This document shows, piece after piece, positions 48,487 to 55,606 of a stretch of 64,000 nt of DNA. Position 1 is the stretch's first letter. Every line of letters begins with the position of its first letter. The translations under genes were made by a program, and so were the position numbers. The notes beneath the pieces were generated by a model. The model made no database searches. It saw nothing but the letters and a program-made list of their open reading frames with translations, and was not told where the DNA came from. Origin of the DNA: CATQGW01 sp965242565 (GTDB lineage: Bacteria > Chloroflexota > Dehalococcoidia > Bin125); NCBI GenBank assembly GCA_965242565.1, contig OZ251457.1, positions 434,001 through 498,000 of the forward strand, given 5' to 3'.

Positions 48487-49308
48487 ATGCAACTCACCGG
48501 TCTCGAAAACAAGGTCGCCGTCGTCACCGGCGCAGGACGGATGCGCAGCATCGGACGCCCAATCGCCGTTGAACTGGCCGAGGCGGGCTGCGACATCGTG
48601 CTGACCGGCACCGGGCGCGCGCCCGAACACTACCCCGACGACGAAAAGGCCGCCGGCTGGCGCGATATCCACTCCGTCGCCGCAGAGGTCGAGGCGGCCG
48701 GCCGCCGCGCGCTCGCTGTCGTTTCAGATGTCGCCGACTACGCCGCCGTCGAAGCGCTGCTTCAGCGGACCATCGACGAATTCGGGCGCGTCGACTTCGT
48801 GATCAACAACGCCGGCGCGGCGCGCGGGGCGGACCGCGTGCCCGTCGTTGAGATCGACCCCGAACTCTGGCGCGTCGTCATCGATGTCAACCTGACCGGC
48901 GCGTTCTACATGAGCCAGGTCTTCGGGCGACGGCTGATCGAGCAGGGCGAGGGCGGCGCGATCATCAACATCTCCTCGATCGCCGGCAAAATGCTCGGCC
49001 CCAACACCGCCGCCTACGCCGCCTCCAAGGCCGGTTTGCAGGCCCTGACCGCCTCAATGGCGCAGGAGATCGGGCGGCACGGCGTGCGTGTCAACGCGAT
49101 CTGCCCGGGCATCATCGACACCTCGCGGATGGACGACCTGGGCCGCGGCGAGACGTGGGAGGGCATGATCCGCACCCGCATCCCGATCGGGCGCGCCGGC
49201 GAGGGCGAGGACATCGCGCACATCACCACCTTCCTCTGTTCCGAGCAGGGTGAGTGGATCACCGGGCAGTCCTACAATGTGGACGGCGGCACCTGCGTGC
49301 AGCACTAA
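48487..49308 (+). CDS. SDR-family oxidoreductase
   Basis: The 273-residue short-chain dehydrogenase has a Rossmann start VAVVTGAGRMRSIGRPIA, with one more residue than usual between the glycines. It also has NNAGAARG, the catalytic Ser in INISSIAG, and Y177xxxK181 in AAYAASKAG. The C-terminal SYNVDGGTCVQH resembles FabG-like 3-oxoacyl reductases. AGGAGAAC precedes the ATG. A crotonase follows after 50 bases, so the pair may act on the same acyl-CoA intermediates. Confidence 0.94.
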   Translation: MQLTGLENKVAVVTGAGRMRSIGRPIAVELAEAGCDIVLTGTGRAPEHYPDDEKAAGWRDIHSVAAEVEAAGRRALAVVSDVADYAAVEALLQRTIDEFGRVDFVINNAGAARGADRVPVVEIDPELWRVVIDVNLTGAFYMSQVFGRRLIEQGEGGAIINISSIAGKMLGPNTAAYAASKAGLQALTASMAQEIGRHGVRVNAICPGIIDTSRMDDLGRGETWEGMIRTRIPIGRAGEGEDIAHITTFLCSEQGEWITGQSYNVDGGTCVQH

Positions 49309-49358
49309 GCGCGCGCCGGACCGCCGCGCAGCGCGACGAGACAACGAGGGAGACTCGC

Positions 49359-50150
49359 ATGGCCTACGAATTCATCACCTACGAGCAGGACGAGCGGATC
49401 GTGACGATCACGATCAACCGCCCGGAGCGGATGAACTCGATTCATCCGCCGACCACGGCCGAGCTGGCGGACGCCTGGAACACGTTCGCCAACGACGACG
49501 ACGCCTGGATCGCGATCCTCACGGGCGCGGGCACGCGGGCGTTCTCGGCCGGCAACGACCTGAAGTACACCGCCGAGATGTCGCGCGAGGCCAACCCGCC
49601 GCGCTTCGCGCCGGTGGCCGGCGGCTTCGGCGGGATCACCGCCGAGTTCGACTGCCCGAAGCCGATGATCGCCGCGGTCAACGGCTTCGCGCTGGGCGGC
49701 GGCTGCGAGATGGCGATGGCCTGCGACATCATCGTCGCGGCCGAGCACGCCGTGCTCGGCCTGCCCGAGCCCAAAGTCGGCCTGATGGCCGGCGCGGGCG
49801 GCGTCCACCGGATGCCGCGCCACATCCCGCTCAAGATCGCGATGGGCTACATGCTCACCGGCAAGCACGTGCCGGCCGCCGAAGCGCACCGCTGGGGGCT
49901 GGTCAACGAGGTCGTCCCCGCCGAGGAGCTGATGTCCGCCGCCCGCCGCTGGGCGGAGGAAATCCTGCTCTGCGCGCCGATTTCGATCCGCGCCAGCAAG
50001 GAGTCTGCCTACAAGGGCCTCGAACTGCCGCTGCCCGCCGCGCTCACCCACAGCTTCCACCAGCAGCGCCTCATGTCGCAGTCCGAGGACCTGATCGAAG
50101 GCCCGCGCGCGTTCGCCGAGAAGCGCACCCCCAACTGGAAAGGCCGCTAG
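49359..50150 (+). CDS. Enoyl-CoA hydratase/isomerase family protein
   Basis: The 263-residue crotonase has ITINRPERMNSIHP, oxyanion segments GAGTRAFSAGNDLKYT and VNGFALGGGCEMAMACD, and the catalytic-Glu loop LGLPEPKVGLMAGAGG, so the first Glu is present. GLVNEVVPAEEL and a C-terminal EKRTPNWKGR are typical. GAGGGAG precedes the ATG. It should hydrate or isomerise an enoyl-CoA, with the upstream SDR as possible next step. The TAG stop is the first base triplet of repeat copy B. Confidence 0.94.
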   Translation: MAYEFITYEQDERIVTITINRPERMNSIHPPTTAELADAWNTFANDDDAWIAILTGAGTRAFSAGNDLKYTAEMSREANPPRFAPVAGGFGGITAEFDCPKPMIAAVNGFALGGGCEMAMACDIIVAAEHAVLGLPEPKVGLMAGAGGVHRMPRHIPLKIAMGYMLTGKHVPAAEAHRWGLVNEVVPAEELMSAARRWAEEILLCAPISIRASKESAYKGLELPLPAALTHSFHQQRLMSQSEDLIEGPRAFAEKRTPNWKGR

Positions 50151-50482
50151 GGCGCGTTCCCACAAGCCCGCCTACCATTGGCGCACATACAAGTCCCGTC
50201 GCGCTGCCCCAGCACACCTTCCCGTCGCACCCCAGCGCACCTTCCCGTCGCACCCCAGCGCACCTTTCCGTCGCGCCCTAGCGCATCGTTCCGTCGCCCC
50301 CGACTCCCTCTCCGTCGCCCCCGACTTGATCGGGGGCCCAAACCCAGCCCTGCTTGCAGCACAGGGGCTCGGCTTCCTGCCGACACCCGTTCGCAGATCG
50401 ACTCGGTATGCCGCGCCGCACGGCAGCCGCCGTCTGGATTCTCGCTCAGGGGCGAGAATGACGGAAGTGTGAACACGCCCTA
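50148..50482. repeat. Intergenic composite repeat, complete copy B (stop codon to stop codon)
   Basis: This 335-base element lies between the convergent crotonase and flavin reductase genes and includes both stop codons. The left end is TAGGGCGCGTTCCCAC; the right end on the minus strand is TAGGGCGTGTTCACACTT. Inside are about four copies of a 23-base array with CGTCGCACCCCAGCGCACC (about 50205-50280), the core module (about 50313-50441) and a GGATTCTCGC..GCGAGAATGACGG hairpin. Confidence 0.8.
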
Positions 50483-51064
50483 ATCGGGCGGTGCCCACGG
50501 CGGCGACGCCGACAGCTCCGCCATCAGCCGCGCCGAATCCGGCACATCGTGCCCCAGCTTCTGCCCGTACTCCTCCGCCCACGACGGCGGCAGCAGTTGC
50601 TGTACCTCGTGCCAGCGAATCGGCTGCTCGCCGCTGCAACGCTCCGCCTCGAACACATCCGCCAGCCAGATCGCCATATCCCCCCCGTCCATCCGGTTCA
50701 CCACCCGGCACGCCAGCCAGCCCACCACGCCATCGAGAATCGGCAGCCCCTCCGGTCCCTCGCGCCAGCCCACATCCGCAAACTTGTCCACCTCGGTTTG
50801 CGAGCGGAAGCCCCAGTGCCGCACCCACTCCCACTGCGCGCGGCTGATCACATGCACCGCGAACCGACCCGACGCCTCAATCAACCCGTTAGTGTGATTG
50901 CGCTTCTGAATCTGCACCAGCAGCCGCGGCTGCGCCGGCACGATCGAGGCGGCGAACGCGCCCACCGCAATCTGCCCGCCGCGATGCTCCCCGTCGGCGG
51001 CCGTCACCACCGTCAGCGGCGACCACAGCAGCGTCAGCAGCGAGGGTGCCTCCTGGATCGTCAT
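50480..51064 (-). CDS. Flavin reductase-like (FMN-binding split-barrel) protein
   Basis: The 194-residue protein has the split-barrel signature: SPLTVVTAADGEHRGGQIAV, AFAASIVPAQPRLLVQI, NHTNGLIEASGRFAVHVIS and GVVGWLACRVVNRMDGGDM. It lacks a partner monooxygenase in the window, so it may reduce or carry flavin for another enzyme. Its ATG overlaps the stop of the VTT-domain gene upstream (ATGA). The TAG stop belongs to the adjacent repeat end. Confidence 0.88.
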   Translation of the reverse strand: MTIQEAPSLLTLLWSPLTVVTAADGEHRGGQIAVGAFAASIVPAQPRLLVQIQKRNHTNGLIEASGRFAVHVISRAQWEWVRHWGFRSQTEVDKFADVGWREGPEGLPILDGVVGWLACRVVNRMDGGDMAIWLADVFEAERCSGEQPIRWHEVQQLLPPSWAEEYGQKLGHDVPDSARLMAELSASPPWAPPD

Positions 51065-51747
51065 GACTCGCGCAGGCTATCGCGCCGCTCGCGCCGCCGA
51101 CGCCACCAGACCCAGCCCAGCGGGACGGCGAAGAACAGCAGCAGACCGCCCGCCGCGCCCGCCAGCAGCCGCCAGTCCCCCACCACGCCCTCGCCCAGCA
51201 CCGCCGCGATCCCCAAAATCGGCGCGCTCGCCAGCACCGAGACCACGATGTAGATGCCGAACCGCATCTGCGTCAGCCCCGCCGCATAGGAGACATAATC
51301 CACCCCCGCAATCGGGAACAGCCGCAGCACAATCAGCAGCCGCAGCCCCAGCCGCTCGCCCAATTCGTCCACCTTGTCAACCGCCCCCTGCGACATCAGC
51401 CGCCGCAGCATCGGACGCCCCAGCTTGCGCGCCAGCCAGAAGCAGATCGCCGAACCGATCGCCGTTCCCGTCAGCGTGTAGAGGAAGCCCAGCGCCCCGC
51501 CGAAGACCGTCGCCGCGATGATCGGCGCGGGCGCCGTCGGCACCGGCGCGAACAGCATCGAGCCCGCGAAGAACGCGATGTAGGCGATCGGCCCCCATGG
51601 CCCCAACTGCTCAATCCAGTCCGCGACATCCGTCTCGATCCACTCCTGCAGCTCGTCGCGGAAGAGGATGTAAGGCGTGATCAGCGCCGCGCCCACGATC
51701 AGCGCCGCGACGACCAGCAGGATGATGCGGTTGCGGGTGAGCTCCAC
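51061..51747 (-). CDS. TVP38/TMEM64-family (VTT domain) membrane protein
   Basis: The GTG-started 228-residue protein has an N-terminal helix (IILLVVAALIVGAALITPYIL). The VTT domain core follows: AFFAGSMLFAPVPTAPAPIIAATVFG, GTAIGSAICFWLARKLGRP, and LRLFPIAGVDYVSYAAGLTQM, a re-entrant loop typical of DedA/TVP38 proteins. These are implicated in lipid or small-solute movement across membranes. Co-translated with the flavin reductase. Confidence 0.9.
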   Translation of the reverse strand: MELTRNRIILLVVAALIVGAALITPYILFRDELQEWIETDVADWIEQLGPWGPIAYIAFFAGSMLFAPVPTAPAPIIAATVFGGALGFLYTLTGTAIGSAICFWLARKLGRPMLRRLMSQGAVDKVDELGERLGLRLLIVLRLFPIAGVDYVSYAAGLTQMRFGIYIVVSVLASAPILGIAAVLGEGVVGDWRLLAGAAGGLLLFFAVPLGWVWWRRRRERRDSLRES

Positions 51748-51797
51748 GCAGGCGATGGTACGCGCCGTACGCTAATGTCAAACGGGCGGAGCGAACC

Positions 51798-53147
51798 ATG
51801 ACCACCAGCATCGACCGCGAGTTCTTCGAGCGGCACCGGACCTCGGCGGAGCGCGCCGCCGAGGCGCGCGAGCTGTTTCCCAGCGGCGTCACTCACGATG
51901 TGCGCTTTTTCGACCCCTTCGGGCTCTTCATCGACCGCGCCGTCGGCCCGCGCAAGTGGGACGTCGACGGCAACGAGCTGATCGACTACGTGATGGGCCA
52001 CGGCGCGCTGCTCTTCGGCCACAGCCACCCCTATCTGGTCGAGGCGGTGCAGCAGCAGGTCGCGCGGGGCACCCATCTGGGCGGCTCCAACGACTACGAG
52101 GCGCAGTGGGCGCGCGCCATCCAGCGCCTCATGCCCAGCGCCGAAAAAGTCCGCTTTACCTCCTCCGGCACCGAAGCCACGATGATGGCCGTCCGCCTCG
52201 CCCGCGCAGCCACCGGACGCGATCGCCTGCTCCGCCTGCGCAACCACTTCCACGGCTGGAACGACAGCGTGATGGTCGGCGGCCGCACCTCCGCCGGCCG
52301 AATCGGCGACAGCGGACTCTCCCGCGCGATCGGCGAAACCATCGCCGTCTTCGACCAGATAGACCTCCCCGGCATCGCCGACGCGCTCGCCGCCCGCGAC
52401 ATCGCCGCCGTGATCCTCGAGCCGACCGGCTACTCGTGGGGAACCTGCCCGCTGCCGCCCGAAATCCCCCAGCAACTCCGCGCCCTCACCGAGCAGTCCG
52501 AGACGCTGCTGATCTTCGACGAAGTGGTGACCGGCTTCCGCGCGAGCGAGGGCGGCGCGCAGCAGCGCCTCGGCGTCCGCCCCGACCTCACCACACTCGC
52601 CAAAATCGCCGCCGGCGGCCTGCCCGGCGGCGCGGTCGTCGGACGCGCCGACCTGATCGACCAGATCGCCTTTGAGGCGGGCGCGGAGCGCGTCGCCCAC
52701 CCCGGCACCTTCAACGCTAACCCGCTCAGCGCCGCCGCCGGCGCGCGCGCCCTCGCCGCTGTGGCCGAGGAAAACCCCGTCGGCGTCGCCGCCGAGCAGG
52801 CCAAACGCCTCACCCGCGGCTTCAACGACGCCCTGCGCAGCGCCGAAATTCCCGGCGCGGCCTTCGCCGACATGTCGATGGTGCATATCGCGCTGGGTAC
52901 CGACCTCCCCCGCCCCGACGACGGCGTCACTTGGAGCTGGGAGCCGCTCGGCGGCCCGCAGCCCGAGCTCGCACCCACGCCGCCGGCCGTCGCCTGGCCA
53001 TTCCGCCGCGCCATGGCCAATCACGGCGTCGACCTGATGGGCATGGGCGCAATCGTCTCCTGCGTCCACAGCGACGCCGAGATCGACGCCACCATCAACG
53101 CCTTCGCCGCCTCCCTCGCCGACCTCCGCCGCGAACAACTCCTCTAG
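51798..53147 (+). CDS. Class III PLP aminotransferase (glutamate-1-semialdehyde aminomutase-like)
   Basis: The 449-residue PLP enzyme includes ELFPSGVTHDVRFFDP, VGPRKWDVDGNELIDYVMGHGALLFGH, TSSGTEATMMAVRLARAATGR, IFDEVVTGFRASEGG and LTTLAKIAAGGLPGGAVVG with the Schiff-base Lys. It follows the GSA aminomutase pattern, but isolated copies outside haem loci often serve other amino or hydroxy acids, so hemL is not assigned. A TACGCT box (51768-51773) lies 24 bases before the ATG. It is divergent from the VTT gene. Confidence 0.92.
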   Translation: MTTSIDREFFERHRTSAERAAEARELFPSGVTHDVRFFDPFGLFIDRAVGPRKWDVDGNELIDYVMGHGALLFGHSHPYLVEAVQQQVARGTHLGGSNDYEAQWARAIQRLMPSAEKVRFTSSGTEATMMAVRLARAATGRDRLLRLRNHFHGWNDSVMVGGRTSAGRIGDSGLSRAIGETIAVFDQIDLPGIADALAARDIAAVILEPTGYSWGTCPLPPEIPQQLRALTEQSETLLIFDEVVTGFRASEGGAQQRLGVRPDLTTLAKIAAGGLPGGAVVGRADLIDQIAFEAGAERVAHPGTFNANPLSAAAGARALAAVAEENPVGVAAEQAKRLTRGFNDALRSAEIPGAAFADMSMVHIALGTDLPRPDDGVTWSWEPLGGPQPELAPTPPAVAWPFRRAMANHGVDLMGMGAIVSCVHSDAEIDATINAFAASLADLRREQLL

Positions 53148-53773
53148 CCCCCCCTAACACCAACTCGCCCCAACCTGCCAGGCGCACACCGCTCGTCCAA
53201 CCCCCAACCGCCCGCCCATTTCTCCTCGTCGTTCCCGCCCCCACCTCCCGTCATTCCCGCCCATTTCTCCTCGTCATTCCCACCCCCACCTCCTGTCATT
53301 CCCGCCCATTTCTCCTCGTCGTTCCCGCCCCCACCTCCCGTCATTCCCACCCCCACCTCCTGTCATTCCCGCCCTCACTCTCCGTCATTCCCGCCTCCGA
53401 GCGGGAATCTGCCGCGAGCCGCCCCTTCCCGGTCATTCCCGCCCCACCCTCCCGTCACACCCGCGCCGAAGAATCCGTCATACCCGCGCTTGCCGCGGAG
53501 CCTGCCCCCGGCCTGAACGGGGGTATCTCGACGAGAGCACCCCCAACCCCCGCGCCCCCCTTGTATGTTGCGACGGCCTTGGGGATGGGACCTGAGGCGA
53601 AGCGGGGTGCGGCAGGCCGAAGCCCCCTGGGTCCTGACGAGACCGCGACGGAACCTGGGCCGCCGCACCCCATTCCGCACGAGAGTCCGAACAATTGAGA
53701 GGGCGCGCCGTCCGCAGGCGGCGCAGCCCGCATTGCACAAGGCCGGGCCGGGTGCAGGATAGGGAGAGCGGAG
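53148..53773. other. 626-base repeat-filled gap and IS110 left flank
   Basis: Left: a tandem array (next entry). Middle: CGTCATTCCCGCCTCCGAGCGGGAATC and GTCATACCCGCGCTTGCCGC hairpins, about 53380-53535. Right (53560-53700): GC-rich sequence without a gene (CCCCTGGGTCCTGACGAGACC, GGGCCGCCGCACCCC) leading into the IS110 remnant, perhaps its left end. Confidence 0.5.
53216..53400. repeat. Tandem array alternating CCCATTTCTCC and CCCACCTCC linkers
   Basis: Core copies of CGTCATTCCCGC (some CGTCGTTCCCGC or TGTCATTCCC) are joined alternately by two different linkers. The higher-order period is about 45 bases, repeated about three times before degenerate copies. It is the longest array in the window. 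Confidence 0.82.
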
Positions 53774-54324
53774 CTGACGGAGCAGCGGTTTATCGGGATC
53801 GACGTCTTGAAGTGTTGGCTGGACGCGGCGCTGCGTCCGGGTGGTCGCACCTGGCGGCGGCCAACACCGAGCAGGGCGCGGCGCGGTTGGCGGTCGAGTT
53901 GGCCGCGCTGCGGCTGGCGCTGGTCGTGCTGGAGCCGACCGGCGGGCTGGAGGCGGAGGTCGTCGAGGCGCTGGCCGCCGTCGGCCTGCCGGCGGCGCTG
54001 GTCAATCCCCGCCGGGTGCGCGGCTGCGCCCGGGCGACGGGGCGCTCGGCCAAGGCCGACGCGCTCGACGCGGCGCTGCGGGCGTTGCTCGTCCGGCGCC
54101 GCCAGTTGGTCAAGCTGCTGACCGCGGAGCGCAACCGGCTGCGCCGCGCCGCCGCCGTGGTGCGCGACGGGCTGGCCGCGCACATCGCCTGGCTGGAGCG
54201 GGCGGTCGAGCGGCTCGAGGCCGAGTTACGCGCCGCGCTCGTCGCGTGCATGCGCACATTGCTCACCATCCTCAACGCCGTCCTCCGAGACCGCACCCCC
54301 TGGCAACCTCCGACCACCGCTTGA
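53774..54324 (+). pseudogene. IS110-family transposase remnant (frameshifted, C-terminus lost)
   Basis: The N-terminal DEDD motif FIGIDVLKCWLDAALRP is read in one frame from 53774. The continuation LAAANTEQGAARLAVELAAL, VVLEPTGGLEAEV, ALVNPRRVRGCARATGRSAKADALDA and LVKLLTAERNRL is in another frame, so a frameshift lies near 53845. The protein stops at LLTILNAVLRDR, just where the Transposase_20 domain (normally a LLxIPGVG start) should begin. That domain is replaced by dispersed repeat sequence. Non-functional without a helper. Confidence 0.85.
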
Positions 54325-54352
54325 CCCCCATCACAGTTGCTCCGTCGCCCCA
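54296..54352. repeat. 57-base sequence shared with 39674-39730
   Basis: From CCCCCTGGCAACCTCC through ACAGTTGCTCCGTCGCCCC the sequence is identical to the gap at 39.7 kb. Here it directly abuts the truncated IS110 frame and then the core repeat. Confidence 0.75.
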
Positions 54353-54470
54353 GACTTGATCTGGGGCCCATACCCAACGCCGTTCGCAGCGCGAGGCCTC
54401 GGGGTACTCCGCCAACGCAGTGCGCAGGACTTTCCGGCGCTTGCACTGCCAACGGCCGCCGTATGGATTC
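54343..54470. repeat. Core module of the intergenic repeat, copy upstream of IS30
   Basis: CAGACTTGATCTGGGGCCCA through GCCGTATGGATTC, alignable over about 120 bases with the copies at 42.1, 43.7 and 50.3 kb. It lies between the IS110 remnant and the IS30 gene. Confidence 0.75.
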
Positions 54471-54514
54471 GCTACGTTCCAATCCGAAGCAGGACGGCAG
54501 TTGGAGGTGTGCGC

Positions 54515-55606
54515 ATGGGACAGCGGTACCGTCAGCTTTCTGAGGCGGAGCGGAAGCGGATCGCCGAGCTACACGGCGCGGGCCGCTCGACGCGGCAGAT
54601 CGCAGCAGCTCTAGATCGCTCGTCATCGACGATTGCGGCGGAGTTGAAGCGCAACGCGCGCAGCGACGGCGGCTACGACCCGGTCTACGCCCAGGAGCGG
54701 ACCTGGGCGCGGCGTTTCCGCGGCTCGAAGCTGGACGGCGACGACGCGCTGCGCGAGCGGGTCACGGCGCTGCTCGCGCAGGGCCTCTCGCCGGAGCAGG
54801 CCGCGGGCCGGCTGAACCGCGAAGCGGGCCGCACGCTGGTCTGCCATGAGACGATTTACCAGTTCATCTACGCCCAGGTGCGGCGCACCAAGGACTACGC
54901 CTGGGCGCGGCTGCCGCCCAGCGGGCGCGGGCGCCGCCGCGCGCGCGGACAGCGCCGCCCGCGCGTCGCGCGGGCGGTCGGCGCGATCCGCCGCCGCCGC
55001 CCACTCTCCGAGCGCCCGCGCGAGGCCCAGACCCGCTCCCAACCCGGCCACTGGGAGGCGGATCTGATGCACTTCGGACGCGGCGGCCGCTCGCTGCTGG
55101 TGCTGCAGGAGCGCCGCCGCCGCGCGCTGCTCGCCCTGCCGCTGGCGAGCAAGGCCGCCGCTCCGCTGAGCGAGGCCCTGAGCGGGCTGCTCGCCGCCCT
55201 GCCCGCCCCGCTGCGCCGCAGCGTCGCCTTCGACAACGGGGCCGAGTTCGCCCGCCATTACGAACTGCACGCGCTCGGCGTCGAAACGTTCTGCTGCGAA
55301 CCCCACGCGCCCTGGCAGAAGGGCGGCGTGGAGAACGCGATCGGGCGGCTGCGCCGCGTCCTGCCGCGCCGCGCCCAACTCGCCGAGCTGCCCCGCCAGC
55401 TGCTCAACGAGATCCTGCGCGCCGCCGACAACACCCCCCGCAAGTGCCTCGACTTCCAAACCCCAGCCGAAGTGCTCCGTGCCCAACTGTCCGGCTTGCA
55501 ACTCGAATCCACATTCCAGCGTGCGCTGGAACGACGGCGCGCAGCGCGAGAACACCAACGCTCCTTGCCCGCTGCGACACCGCGCGTTTGCGTGAACGCG
55601 CCCTAG
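54515..55606 (+). mobile_element. IS30-family transposase gene
   Basis: The ATG with TTGGAGGTG upstream opens a 363-residue transposase. The N-terminal helix-turn-helix reads LSEAERKRIAELHGAGRSTR, IAAALDRSSSTIAAELKRN. The DDE core has HWEADLMHF, SVAFDNGAEFARHYEL and WQKGGVENAIGRLRR (the IS30 DD33E spacing with GGVENA). It appears intact. The last 30 residues read through a TTCCAGCGTGCGCTGGAA palindrome of the intergenic repeats, so the normal C-terminus and right IS end may have been replaced. The CTAG at its stop is shared with glpD. Confidence 0.92.

Noticed and set aside
51798..53147. hemL as gene name for the aminotransferase
   Set aside because: No other haem gene is nearby and stand-alone relatives often have other substrates.
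53144..53356. Minus-strand ORF with GMTGGGGGNDEEKWA repeats
   Set aside because: It is only the translation of the tandem array, without a start signal or flanking domain.
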